From Bacillota bacterium (GTDB taxonomy: Bacteria > Bacillota > Clostridia > Christensenellales > Aristaeellaceae), in assembly GCA_023436585.1 (NCBI GenBank), contig JAEZIN010000012.1, forward strand, positions 1 through 64,000: DNA of 64,000 nucleotides, read 5' to 3'. Both the position numbers and the translations under genes were made by a program. Below, piece by piece: positions 15,948 to 24,340 of the stretch (positions are counted from its first letter, which is position 1; each line of letters opens with the position of its first letter). The notes below the pieces were generated by a model. The model was not told where the DNA came from, searched no databases, and was given only the letters and a program-made list of their open reading frames with translations.

Positions 15948-16604
15948 TCACAGTATTTGACGGTTCTTGTGTTCCCCCGTCACGGCGAATATAACCCATT
16001 CGGCAATATTCTGCGCATGGTCGCCGATGCGCTCCAGGTATTTGGCGATCATCAACTCATCCATTTTGCGGCTGGAGCAGGTGGGGTCCTTCAATATATC
16101 CTCCACCAGGTCTCCGCGCACCTGCATGAAAAGCCGGTCGATCTCATCATCCGATTGTATGACGGCCTCAGCCAGCATGGTATCATCCGTCAGGAAGGCG
16201 TGTATGGCCTCCTTCACCATGATGACGCACTTTTCAGCCATGGTGTAAAGCTGCGCGGGCCTGGCGTTGGGCTCCTCGCCCAGGTGCAGCACGATTTCGG
16301 CGATGTCCGCCCCCTGGTCACAGATGCGCTCCATGTCGGTGATCATTTTCAGCGCCGTGGAAATGATGCGCAGGTCCTTGGCCACCGGCTGCTCCGAAAG
16401 AAGAATCAGCAGCGACTTGCGCTCGATGGACAGCTCCAACTCGTCGGCGATATGGTCGTTTTCATACACCTGCCGGGCCAAAACCTGGCTGCCAGTGCGA
16501 AGCGCTTCCATGGCATTCGTCAATGTATCCTCAATAAATTGGGTCATGCGTTTCAATTCTTCGTTCAATTCCTGCATTTCCCGCTGGAACTTGCTGCGCA
16601 TCAT
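15948..16604 (-). CDS. phoU: Phosphate signalling protein PhoU
   Basis: 218 residues, two repeated three-helix bundles with the metal-binding motifs (E)xxxD in each: ERICDQGADIAE in the first-repeat region and YLERIGDHAQNIAEWV at the end. PhoU couples the Pst transporter to PhoR and restrains the kinase under phosphate sufficiency. Start overlaps the pstB stop by four bases (ATGA). A 63-base gap without a terminator separates it from phoP downstream, so one transcript is plausible. Confidence 0.95.
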   Translation of the reverse strand: MMRSKFQREMQELNEELKRMTQFIEDTLTNAMEALRTGSQVLARQVYENDHIADELELSIERKSLLILLSEQPVAKDLRIISTALKMITDMERICDQGADIAEIVLHLGEEPNARPAQLYTMAEKCVIMVKEAIHAFLTDDTMLAEAVIQSDDEIDRLFMQVRGDLVEDILKDPTCSSRKMDELMIAKYLERIGDHAQNIAEWVIFAVTGEHKNRQIL

Positions 16605-17347
16605 CCAAACCTCCCCGTGATATAGTCCTCCGTTTTTGCCTCTTTGGGGTGGGCAAACAGTGCCAAAGTATCATTGTATTCTATGACCTCGCCATGGAGG
16701 AAGAACGCTGTTCTGTCAGAAATACGTGCCGCCTGCTGCATGTTGTGGGTGACGATGACGATGGTGTAGTTCGTTTTCAGCTCCATCATCAGATCCTCGA
16801 TACGGCTGGTGGAAATGGGGTCCAGCGCGGAGGTCGGCTCATCCATCAGCAGCACTTCGGGGGATACGGCCAGGGCCCTGGCGATGCACACCCGCTGCTG
16901 CTGCCCGCCGGACAGGCTCACGGCGCTCTTTTTCAGCCGGTCCTTTACCTCATCCCAGATAGCGGCCTGGCGCAGGCTCTTTTCCACCAGGCTGTCCAAC
17001 TCCGCCTTTTTGCGGATGCCGTGGGTTCTGGGTCCGTAGGCGATGTTGTCGTAAATGCTCATGGGAAAGGGATTGGGCTTTTGAAATACCATGCCGACCC
17101 GGCGGCGCAAATCCGTTACATCCAGTTCCTGATAGATATTTTTGCCATCCAGCGTCACTTTTCCTTCTATCTTAACCCCTTCCACCAAATCATTCATGCG
17201 GTTAAGGATCTTCAATAGTGTGGATTTTCCGCAACCGGAGGGGCCGATAAACGCCGTAATCTCCTTCTCCCGAATGGAAAGCGACACGTTTTTCAGGGCC
17301 TGCAAAGACCCATAATATAGGTTGATGTGTTCAAGCTCAATTTTCAC
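16601..17347 (-). CDS. pstB: Phosphate ABC transporter ATPase PstB
   Basis: 248 residues. Walker A GPSGCGKST, Q-loop VFQKPNPFPMSIYDN (the NPFPMSIYDN run is diagnostic of PstB), signature LSGGQQQR, Walker B VLLMDEPTSALDP and H-loop VTHNM are all intact. It energises phosphate import with PstA and PstC. Overlaps pstA by 11 bases and phoU by four. Confidence 0.97.
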   Translation of the reverse strand: MKIELEHINLYYGSLQALKNVSLSIREKEITAFIGPSGCGKSTLLKILNRMNDLVEGVKIEGKVTLDGKNIYQELDVTDLRRRVGMVFQKPNPFPMSIYDNIAYGPRTHGIRKKAELDSLVEKSLRQAAIWDEVKDRLKKSAVSLSGGQQQRVCIARALAVSPEVLLMDEPTSALDPISTSRIEDLMMELKTNYTIVIVTHNMQQAARISDRTAFFLHGEVIEYNDTLALFAHPKEAKTEDYITGRFG

Positions 17348-18170
17348 CGAACTTCCCTGCCTTCTTGCTGAAATATTTCGTCAACAGGTTCATAACCGTT
17401 ACAAGCACTAGCAGCGTTACGCCGGCCACAAAAGCCACATTCCGCCCGGCCATGCCGCCGTCCCTGGTGGATATAAACATGTGCACCGACAGCGTGCGGC
17501 TGGAATCCATCAGGGATTCCGGCATTTTGGCTACGCTGCCCAGCGTGAACAAAAGCGCCGCCGTTTCGCCAATGATTCGCCCGGTGCTGAGTACAAGCAC
17601 CGATAAAATGCCCCTGGAGGCCGACGGGAGAACGATGCGCATCACCGTGCGCAGCTTTCCGGCACCCAGTCCGTAACTGCCTTCCCTGTACAGGTCGGGA
17701 ACGGACAGGATCGCTTCTTCAGACGTACGGATGATGGTGGGCAGCACCATGATGGATACCGTCAGGATGCCCGCCAGCAAAGAGTAGCCCATATGCAGCG
17801 CCGTGCCAAAGAACAGCGCCCCGAACAAGCCGTAAATAATGGAGGGGATGCCGGCCAGCGTTTCCGTGGCGAGCCGTATGATCCTCACCAGCCTGCTGCC
17901 CTTCTTGGCATACTCGCAAAGGTATATGGCGCACCCCACGCCCAAAGGCCCGGCAATGACCAGCGACAGCGCCACCAGGATCAGCGTCGTCACAATGGCA
18001 AAGCGCATGGAGGGGTTGTCGGAAGAATACGGCCCAAAGAGGATTTCCCAATTTATATGGGGCAGGCCGTTGGCAAAGATGTAGACGATGATCCACAACA
18101 GCGCACCCATGGCGATGGCTGTGGCCAACCAGCACAGGCCTGTCAAAACCGCCGTCTTAGCATTTCTCAT
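17337..18170 (-). CDS. pstA: Phosphate ABC transporter permease PstA
   Basis: 277 residues, six predicted membrane helices. It has the permease (EAA) loop YGLGAGKLRTVMRIVLPSA preceding two final helices, and the GIPSIIYGLFGALFF motif typical of PstA/PstC. Located between pstC and pstB with overlaps of 14 and 11 bases, so the three are translationally coupled. Confidence 0.95.
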   Translation of the reverse strand: MRNAKTAVLTGLCWLATAIAMGALLWIIVYIFANGLPHINWEILFGPYSSDNPSMRFAIVTTLILVALSLVIAGPLGVGCAIYLCEYAKKGSRLVRIIRLATETLAGIPSIIYGLFGALFFGTALHMGYSLLAGILTVSIMVLPTIIRTSEEAILSVPDLYREGSYGLGAGKLRTVMRIVLPSASRGILSVLVLSTGRIIGETAALLFTLGSVAKMPESLMDSSRTLSVHMFISTRDGGMAGRNVAFVAGVTLLVLVTVMNLLTKYFSKKAGKFGEN

Positions 18171-19032
18171 TCGCCTTGCCCCCCTTGGTGATCAGATTCA
18201 GCGAAATGTTCAAAAGCAGGATGAACACGAACAGCACAGCGCCGGTAGCGATCAGCGCGTCATAGTGCAATCCGCTGGCGTAGCTCATTTCCGATACGAT
18301 GTTTACAGTCAGCGTGCGCACCGATTTGAATATGGTAGCCGGAAGGATGTTACTGTTGCCCGCCACCATGCCCACCGCGATGGTTTCGCCGATGGCCCGG
18401 CCCATGCCCAGCACCACCGATGTAACAATGCCCCGGCGTGCCGCCGGAACCAGCACAAAGAATACGGCCTCGGTATGGGTTGCCCCCAGGGCGATGGCGC
18501 CGTCATAATAGGCGGACGGCAGCGCCCGTATGGAGTTTTCGCTTACGGTGATGATGGTGGGCAGGATCATGATGGCCAGCACCACCGACGCGGCCAGCAC
18601 GCTGTTGCCGTTGCCCGGAAAATGGTCCGCGATAAAGGGCACGATGATCATCATGCCAAAGAAGCCGTACACGATGGAGGGGATGCCCGCCAGCAGCGAC
18701 ACACCCTGGGAGAGCACGCCATACAGCCGCCTGGGGCAGTATTTGGCCATAAAAATGGCGGCCAGCAGTCCAATGGGAACACCCAGGAGCAGCGCGCCGC
18801 CAGTTACGTAAAAGCTGCCGATGATCATATATGCGATCCCGAATTGCTGGGGATCATTGTTGGGCTTCCACCCTGTGCCCGTAATAAACTTCCATAGCCC
18901 TATTTCCCGGAATGCCGGTATCGCGCCGCCGAATATAAACAGGCAGATACACAATACCGCCGCCACGGAGATCAGGGAGGACAAAAAAAACAGCGCTTTG
19001 CTCCCCTTTTCCAAGATGGCCCGCTTCTTCAT
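18157..19032 (-). CDS. pstC: Phosphate ABC transporter permease PstC
   Basis: 291 residues, six membrane helices, with AGIPSIVYGFFGMM and the cytoplasmic loop IALGATHTEAVFFVLVPAA. The ATG at 19032 (MKKRAIL) is preferred because GGGAG lies nine bases upstream; the longer frame to 19146 runs into the regulatory region. First gene of the pst operon here. The usual first gene, pstS, is 3.4 kb away on the same strand. Confidence 0.94.
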   Translation of the reverse strand: MKKRAILEKGSKALFFLSSLISVAAVLCICLFIFGGAIPAFREIGLWKFITGTGWKPNNDPQQFGIAYMIIGSFYVTGGALLLGVPIGLLAAIFMAKYCPRRLYGVLSQGVSLLAGIPSIVYGFFGMMIIVPFIADHFPGNGNSVLAASVVLAIMILPTIITVSENSIRALPSAYYDGAIALGATHTEAVFFVLVPAARRGIVTSVVLGMGRAIGETIAVGMVAGNSNILPATIFKSVRTLTVNIVSEMSYASGLHYDALIATGAVLFVFILLLNISLNLITKGGKANEKC

Positions 19033-19078
19033 GATCCAAAGCTCCCTGCGCTTTCTTCCTACAAATTTGTACAGGAAC

Positions 19079-19135
19079 AGTATAAAAGAATTATGTGCGC
19101 GGTCCGCCATAACATTGTAAGTTTTGCGAAAGATA
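19079..19135 (-). promoter_or_regulatory. pstC promoter with PhoP-box-like motif
   Basis: Minus strand: a -10 TATACT at 19079-19084 without a good -35, and upstream a 12-base motif TATCTTTCGCAA at 19124-19135. Reading on, TTTCGC and TTACAA are 11 bases apart, the spacing of PhoP direct repeats in Firmicutes. The same 12-mer occurs upstream of pstS at 23372-23383. A weak -35 fits an activator-dependent promoter. Confidence 0.55.
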
Positions 19136-19143
19136 AAACACAC

Positions 19144-19204
19144 CAAAAAACGCTGTTCCCCTGGCAGGGTTTCATGTCCCTGCTTGGAAAACAGCGCTTT
19201 TGAC
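19144..19204 (-). terminator. Terminator of the SH3-repeat protein gene
   Basis: Minus strand: GCGCTGTT ... AAGCAGGG / CCCTGCC ... AACAGCGT form a long interrupted stem around an ACATGAAA loop, followed by TTTTTT. It isolates the upstream SH3-protein gene from the pst promoter. Confidence 0.85.
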
Positions 19205-19252
19205 TGCGTGGCCGGAAAAGGCTTTTAATGCGCAGTCCCTGTTTCATCTCCC

Positions 19253-21460
19253 TCACTTAAGGGGCGGAGGGGTAATGATCGGCGAGGCGTCGATGACGGA
19301 ATTGCAGAAGAACTTCAACTTATCGCTTTTCACATAGCCCGTATAGCCATTTTGATACGTCTTGCACCAGACGGTACCCTTTTGCAGCAGCCGTATGTTG
19401 CGGTTGAAGGCGATGGTGGTCAGCACCGTGGAGTTCTCATCGGGGCTCTTGTACAGCTTGAGGGGCACTTGCCTTTCCGTATTCACGGTGGCGTTCATGC
19501 CCCCGCCGGTGGTGGCGGAATAGACGGTTACATCCAGCGGGATGGACTGCTCGCCGCAAGCCACCACAATAATGGTGCTACCCTCTGCTTTTGCGGTGAT
19601 GGTGCCATCCGCGCTCACCGTGGCCACCTTGGGATTGGTGGACCGGAAGGTGATCGCCGCCTCCGGCCCTGTGATCTTGATTTTCACATGATGTACCATG
19701 CCCACCGGGAACAGGTACCCGTTAGTTTGAACCCATCCCTTCTCATAGGAGGTGTTCTGGCTGTAATCCAATAGGAACGTGGTGGTGTAATTGCGCTTGA
19801 TCACCGTCACATACGCCGTGGTGAGGTAGGTGGTCTCGGTGTCAGAATTGTATTCCACCATGGTGAACTGCGTTTTTCCCGGTTTGTAGCCTGTGATGTA
19901 GGCATGGCCTATGTACTGGGCAGGCATAGCAACGGAATCATCGCCGCCGAAAAAATCACGCACCTGGGCGCCGGGGGTTTGATCCAGCGCGCAGGAGCTT
20001 CCCTCCATGATGGTGAAGGACTGGGATTCCCGCACAATGGTCTTGCCGGTGGAGGAGGATACGGGGGCGCTTTGCGGCGCGTCCCCGCCTTCCACAAAGG
20101 TCAGGCCTGCTGTTCTGACATAGCCGTTCTTGCCCTGATAGGTGACGCAGCTGTTGAAATCCCCGATCTTGAACACATGCACCCGGGTCTTGTCCGGGAT
20201 GGAACCGATCACCGTGCCATTGCCGTCCAGCGCGTAGAAGGTCAAATTCCCGCCGGTTACCACTGCCGTGCAGTTGGTTTCCAGGGGGATGTACACGGAA
20301 TTGTAAACCGTTTCATCATCCGCAGGCGAGACGGTGGCCGCGGGATTGCTGAAATCCAGAAACTCCGTCAGCGCATACCCCGTTTTTGATCGGAAGGTGA
20401 CCTTGCTCCACTTCCCGCCTTTTTCCAGAACACTGATCACCATATTGTCCGGAATATAGGTCATGAATCCTTTTTCCATATCCGGCTGGCTGAACATGGG
20501 AAGCACGCCGCCGATCACCCTGGCGGTAACGCCGGACAAAGGTTCACCGACAGTGACGCTGGGTGTGGGCGCAGGCGTCGCGGTAACATTCGCGGCGGCA
20601 AATACCAGGTATTCCGTCATCACATAGCCTTTGCGGCTGTTGTAGGTGACGGCGCACCATTTGCCTTTTTTCTGTGTGACGATGACCGTCGCCTTGTCAG
20701 GTATGGAGATGATCCGAACAGACGTCTTGCTGGCCGCGGAACGGAGACTCAGACTGCCCCCGGTCACCGTGGCATACTCCGCTCCGGCAGGCAAGGGCGC
20801 GGGCGTAGGCGGCGGGGGTGTTTCCGTTGCGCTTCCGGAAGGCGTAGGAGGGGGCGTCTGCATATCCTGCGGCGCTGGTGTGTTCGTAGCCGCGGGATCA
20901 AAGGACAAATATTTCGTCATCACATGGCCGCTATAGCCGCCATACGTTACTGCACACCAGGTGGAGCCCTTCTGTGTGACGGCGACTGAGGCGCCGGCGG
21001 GGATAATTGTCTTCCAGGCTGCCGAGGTGCTGCGGGCGCCGCGAAGCTTCAGGCTGCCTCCCGACACCGTGGCCAATTCCGCTCCTGGCGGCGGCGTCAA
21101 GGCAACAGTGGGCGTCGGCGTTGGCTGTGCGCTCTTAACAGGGGTGGGCTGCGCATCCTCCGGCACATCGCCTCCCGCCAGCTCATACATCCTTTGAAGG
21201 GTTTGGTTGCCAGCCTTGCCGTCCACCTTCAAACCCTGCGCGCTTTGAAACGCCCGGACCACCGCATCGGTTCCCTTCCCGAAGATCCCGTCCTCTTTCA
21301 GCGTATAGCCAAGGGTTGCAAGCGCATGCTGCATGCGAAGCACTTCCTGGCTTCTGTCTCCGGATTTCAAGGTGGCGTAATCCCCCAGCGCCATTTGCGG
21401 CACAAGCAGCATCAGGCAGGCCAGCAGGCACATTATTCGCCTTGTCCGATTTTTTTTCAT
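19253..21460 (-). CDS. Secreted multi-SH3 peptidoglycan-binding protein
   Basis: About 735 residues. Signal peptide, then a PG_binding_1 domain (residues about 35-90, ending FQSAQGLKVDGKAGNQTLQ), Pro/Thr linkers, and at least four bacterial SH3-like repeats of the type GGSLxLR...I.....V.V..K...WCAVTY....GYV...YL. After the fourth repeat come a BIG2-like immunoglobulin domain (FRSTNPKVATVSADGTITAKAEG) and a final SH3 repeat. It is a cell-wall binding scaffold; no hydrolase domain is visible. ATG 21460 fits GGAGG nine bases upstream. It sits between pstC and pstS on the same strand but ends in its own terminator. Confidence 0.82.
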   Translation of the reverse strand: MKKNRTRRIMCLLACLMLLVPQMALGDYATLKSGDRSQEVLRMQHALATLGYTLKEDGIFGKGTDAVVRAFQSAQGLKVDGKAGNQTLQRMYELAGGDVPEDAQPTPVKSAQPTPTPTVALTPPPGAELATVSGGSLKLRGARSTSAAWKTIIPAGASVAVTQKGSTWCAVTYGGYSGHVMTKYLSFDPAATNTPAPQDMQTPPPTPSGSATETPPPPTPAPLPAGAEYATVTGGSLSLRSAASKTSVRIISIPDKATVIVTQKKGKWCAVTYNSRKGYVMTEYLVFAAANVTATPAPTPSVTVGEPLSGVTARVIGGVLPMFSQPDMEKGFMTYIPDNMVISVLEKGGKWSKVTFRSKTGYALTEFLDFSNPAATVSPADDETVYNSVYIPLETNCTAVVTGGNLTFYALDGNGTVIGSIPDKTRVHVFKIGDFNSCVTYQGKNGYVRTAGLTFVEGGDAPQSAPVSSSTGKTIVRESQSFTIMEGSSCALDQTPGAQVRDFFGGDDSVAMPAQYIGHAYITGYKPGKTQFTMVEYNSDTETTYLTTAYVTVIKRNYTTTFLLDYSQNTSYEKGWVQTNGYLFPVGMVHHVKIKITGPEAAITFRSTNPKVATVSADGTITAKAEGSTIIVVACGEQSIPLDVTVYSATTGGGMNATVNTERQVPLKLYKSPDENSTVLTTIAFNRNIRLLQKGTVWCKTYQNGYTGYVKSDKLKFFCNSVIDASPIITPPPLK

Positions 21461-21605
21461 CCTCATACGCCTCCACACAAGCTATGCAAATTCTACCATA
21501 TTATGCCGCTAATGTAAATGATTATTTCAATTCTGTTACGATTTTACATGATTAACATTACGGAAATCGCCTTGCGAAAGGAGATTTCTTTGGAGCATTA
21601 CAGAT

Positions 21606-21634
21606 TTGATGGATCATGGTAATGGTGATATAAT
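21606..21634 (+). promoter_or_regulatory. Promoter of the small P-loop kinase gene
   Basis: TTGATG (21606-21611) and TATAAT (21629-21634) with a 17-base spacer. Start point near 21641, about 70 bases before the chosen ATG. Confidence 0.7.
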
Positions 21635-21712
21635 TCAATACGATATGGAAAGACAAAGAGTATTTGAACTGTACAGGTTAGGATGGATCAGTATATCATG
21701 CGAGGGAAAAGA

Positions 21713-22171
21713 ATGGCGACGCTTCATTTAATGATTGGCCTGCCTTGCAGCGGAAAAACAACATATGCAAAAGAATTGTCTGTCAGGGAAAAGGCTCTTT
21801 TGCTCACGCCAGACACCTGGCAGTTGAAATTGTTTGGGCAAGACTTTCCCGGACCATATCATGATAAACGGCATAGTGATATTGAAGCCATCATGTGGGA
21901 TGTCGCAGTAAGTGTTCTTTCATTAGGAACAAGCGTCATTCTTGATTTTGGATTTTGGACACGTCCTGAGCGGGATGATTTTCGAAACAGAGCCAACAAT
22001 CTTGGTGTGGATTTCAAGCTGCACTATATGGATGTCCCATATTCGGAGTTATATCGCCGTCTGGAAGAACGAAATCAAAATCTGCCGGAGGGTGCCGTTA
22101 GAATTCCAAAAGAAGAAATGGATAAATTCATCCCTGTTTTTCAACCGCCGGATGCTGACGAACTTTTGTAA
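21713..22171 (+). CDS. Small P-loop kinase (AAA_33 / zeta-like)
   Basis: 152 residues. Walker A GLPCSGKTTYAK near the N-terminus and a second acid strand VILDFGFWTRPERDDFR place it with T4 polynucleotide-kinase-like and zeta-toxin-like small kinases. The substrate is not known. ATG 21713 follows GAGGG by six bases; an upstream ATG at 21683 is possible. The gene is visibly richer in A and T than its neighbours, has its own promoter and terminator, and interrupts the pst locus, so recent acquisition is likely. No antitoxin gene is adjacent. Confidence 0.75.
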   Translation: MATLHLMIGLPCSGKTTYAKELSVREKALLLTPDTWQLKLFGQDFPGPYHDKRHSDIEAIMWDVAVSVLSLGTSVILDFGFWTRPERDDFRNRANNLGVDFKLHYMDVPYSELYRRLEERNQNLPEGAVRIPKEEMDKFIPVFQPPDADELL

Positions 22172-22289
22172 TCAATTTCTTCTAAAAGGCGAAGAAGGCA
22201 CATTTACCTTTGTGTCACAAAGAAAATACCGGTTAACGCGTTGGTGCTCATCTATATAACTGCAATTAGTATTTGAAGCCCATGATATC

Positions 22290-22327
22290 AAAACAGCGTA
22301 GCCGTAAATCGCGGCTACGCTGTTTTG
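22290..22327. terminator. Bidirectional terminator
   Basis: Perfect 15-bp inverted repeat AAAACAGCGTAGCCG / CGGCTACGCTGTTTT around a 7-base loop, located between the convergent kinase gene and pstS. Confidence 0.92.
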
Positions 22328-22387
22328 TTAGGTTACCAAATCCGCCTGGAGGGCGGGCAGTCTTTTGTATGCTGTTTGGGTAATCAG

Positions 22388-23266
22388 TTACTGGGCGGGA
22401 ACCTCTTCCACGACATCCCAGGTGCGCAGTTCGCCGGTAAAGATGGAGGTGATCTGCTCGCTGTTAAGGGCGGTGAGGGGGTTGGCGATGTTCACGATTA
22501 CGGCGATGCCGTCATGGGCGAACACTGTGGGAGCAAGCACTTCGGCTTCTTCGGGCTTAAGTTCGCGGCTGGACATGCCCACATCCACCTTGCCCTCGGT
22601 GACATCCTTGATGCCGGCGGAGGAGCCGTTGTAGGTGATCTCGATTGCAACGTTGGGGTTCAGGGCGACATAGGCTTCCTTCAGCTTTTCCATGACCTTT
22701 TCCACGGAGGTGGAGCCGGAGAAGGTGAGCTTGCCGGTCAGGCCGGCCGCCGCATATTCGGGCGCTTCATCCACGGAGTTGATATAGTGGTTGGCAACAA
22801 CGATTTCCTGCCCCTGCTTGGAGTTGATGAAGGCGAGGAAATCCTTTGCCAGGGCGTTTTCAGTGTTCTTGGGCAGAGCCAGCACAAAGGGGCGGGAGAT
22901 TTTGTAGGTGCCGGCCTTCACGTTTTCCACGGTGGCCTCGATGCCATCCACAGACACGGCCTTGACCTTGTCGGTGACAGAGCCTAAGGAGGTGTAGCCG
23001 ATGGCGAAGGCGTCCACTTCCACTTTGGCGCTTACTTCGTCGGTAGAGCTGACCATAACGGCTTCGGGGAACAGGTGGTCTTCCGTGCCGGCATCGGTCT
23101 TGACAATGATCTTCATCAATTCATCAAAGGCGCCGCGGGTACCGGAGCTGGCTTCGCGGGATATTACGGTGATCTCCTGGGTCTTGTCAAACTCGGCGGC
23201 AAAAGCGGTTGCCGCAAGGGAAAGGGCCAATGTCAGGCATACGGCCAGGGCGATGATCTTCTTCAT
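22388..23266 (-). CDS. pstS: Phosphate-binding protein PstS with circularly permuted domain order
   Basis: 292 residues with an ordinary signal peptide (AFAAEF) and no lipobox. The order of binding segments is unusual. Residues 31-50 carry ITVISREASSGTRGAF, normally found near the middle of PstS, and 183-190 carry SGSTSVEK, normally at the mature N-terminus, followed by NGSSAGIK and VGMSSRELK. The chain ends at SIFTGELRTWDVV, which normally runs directly into the VSREEGSGT segment. So the second half precedes the first. ATG 23266 follows AAGGAG. It is detached from pstCAB but shares a promoter motif. Confidence 0.85.
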   Translation of the reverse strand: MKKIIALAVCLTLALSLAATAFAAEFDKTQEITVISREASSGTRGAFDELMKIIVKTDAGTEDHLFPEAVMVSSTDEVSAKVEVDAFAIGYTSLGSVTDKVKAVSVDGIEATVENVKAGTYKISRPFVLALPKNTENALAKDFLAFINSKQGQEIVVANHYINSVDEAPEYAAAGLTGKLTFSGSTSVEKVMEKLKEAYVALNPNVAIEITYNGSSAGIKDVTEGKVDVGMSSRELKPEEAEVLAPTVFAHDGIAVIVNIANPLTALNSEQITSIFTGELRTWDVVEEVPAQ

Positions 23267-23310
23267 AGTATACTCTCCTTGCATTTCATTTTCTGATGCA
23301 ATGAAAGTGT

Positions 23311-23383
23311 AGTATACCGCTGTATGGCTGCAACCAGCTTTTTGTAAGCACCGGGAAAGAAAGAATAAGGGTTGCGAAAGATA
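23311..23383 (-). promoter_or_regulatory. pstS promoter region with PhoP-box-like motif
   Basis: Minus strand -10 TATACT at 23311-23316 and, upstream, TATCTTTCGCAA at 23372-23383, identical over 12 bases to the motif ahead of pstC. TTTCGC, TTATTC and TTCCCG follow each other at 11-base steps, compatible with a PhoP tandem site. Confidence 0.55.
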
Positions 23384-23392
23384 GGACCTCCC

Positions 23393-23998
23393 CTATACCC
23401 GTATGCCAAAAGCCTGAAGCGACTCCCGCAATGCCGCCTTGTCTCCGGTAAAAACATGGCCCTCCATGCCCAGCCGGCGGCCCGCATCCACATTATCGGG
23501 ATTGTCGTCAATGAAAAAGCATTCCTTCGGATCAAGCTTGTAGGTATCAAACAGTATTCTATAAATCCTTTCATCCGGCTTCACGCATTGATAAAACGCC
23601 GAAACAATTGCGCCGTCAAAATGCCTCAATGCTTCAAAAGAATCCTTATATTCCGCGAAACGGACGCTGGCGTTGGACAGAAGGTACAGCCCGTATCCGT
23701 TCTGTTTCAAAGTCTTCGCAAGCTCCGCCATTTCCACATCTTCCGGCATGTGTTCATGCCAATGGGCAATGATCTCATCCAGCGCACCGTGCAGCCTTGC
23801 GGGCAGGCGCCTTTTGCACCGGTCAACAGCTTCCTTATAGGTGATATCGCCACTGTCCAGCAACCGCCACTCTTCCTTGCCGAACATCTCCTCGCGAATC
23901 AGATGCGCATCCTCCCCCTGCACATAGGGAAGAATGCAGCGAATAGGCGCAAAATCGCGAAGAACATTGCCCATGTCGAAAATGATATTGCGGATCAT
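23393..23998 (-). CDS. HAD-superfamily phosphatase
   Basis: 201 residues, haloacid-dehalogenase fold with a helical cap. Motif I is FDMGNVL, with Asn where many phosphatases have the second Asp, as in the YihX-type subgroup; motif II is LLSNAS; the motif III Lys is in KPDERIY; motif IV is FFIDDNPDNVDAG. Cytoplasmic, likely acting on a sugar phosphate. ATG 23998 follows GGAGG by five bases; the longer frame to 24067 has no site. Stand-alone gene. Confidence 0.85.
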   Translation of the reverse strand: MIRNIIFDMGNVLRDFAPIRCILPYVQGEDAHLIREEMFGKEEWRLLDSGDITYKEAVDRCKRRLPARLHGALDEIIAHWHEHMPEDVEMAELAKTLKQNGYGLYLLSNASVRFAEYKDSFEALRHFDGAIVSAFYQCVKPDERIYRILFDTYKLDPKECFFIDDNPDNVDAGRRLGMEGHVFTGDKAALRESLQAFGIRV

Positions 23999-24204
23999 GC
24001 GGACCTCCATATAAATGATGTTCCTATTATACATGATATGGTGCGGTTTGCCCAGCAATGGCGGCAAATCTGGTTCTATGACTTTGGATAATGGACTTGT
24101 GGTTTACGCAATTTGATTAAACAAAGCAATCAAACCTTAATCTAAAGGTTTCACAGAAATTTTTCTTAAAGAGCAAATCGATAATTAAGAGAAAGAAAGT
24201 GTGC

Positions 24205-24258
24205 ACCCGAAGGTCCAGGGCGATCGGAAAGCCCTGGTCGTGCCGTCAGGCACGAAAT
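24205..24258 (+). repeat. Structured intergenic element, copy A (short form)
   Basis: Reads ACC-CGAA-GGT, then stem CCAGGGC / GCCCTGG (24215-24221 with 24231-24237), then hairpin TCGTGCC-GTCA-GGCACGA (24238-24255), then AAAT. The same order and much of the same sequence occur in a longer copy at 35301-35466 ahead of metY. Because the sdaAB promoter lies downstream, it is not part of the sdaAB leader. Orientation is taken from copy B. Nature unknown: a small non-coding RNA or a palindromic mobile repeat. Confidence 0.6.
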
Positions 24259-24279
24259 TCTCGGCAAAAATCCCGCCAA

Positions 24280-24307
24280 TTGACAATTGCCGCCGTTTGG
24301 TTATACT
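24280..24307 (+). promoter_or_regulatory. Promoter of sdaAB-sdaAA
   Basis: TTGACA (24280-24285) and TATACT (24302-24307) separated by 16 bases. It gives a leader of about 28 bases carrying AGGAGG before the sdaAB ATG. Confidence 0.8.
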
Positions 24308-24340
24308 CAAGCTGGACAACCTTATATCAGGAGGTTTCCC

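Larger units (their letters stand above)
23999..24340. other. Intergenic region upstream of sdaAB
   Basis: 342 bases without a gene. An AT-rich first half shows nothing clear. The second half holds structured element A (24205-24258) and the sdaAB promoter (24280-24307). Confidence 0.7.

Noticed and set aside
24205..24258. Riboswitch for sdaAB
   Set aside because: The sigma-A promoter at 24280-24307 lies downstream of the element, so it is not in the transcript from that promoter.
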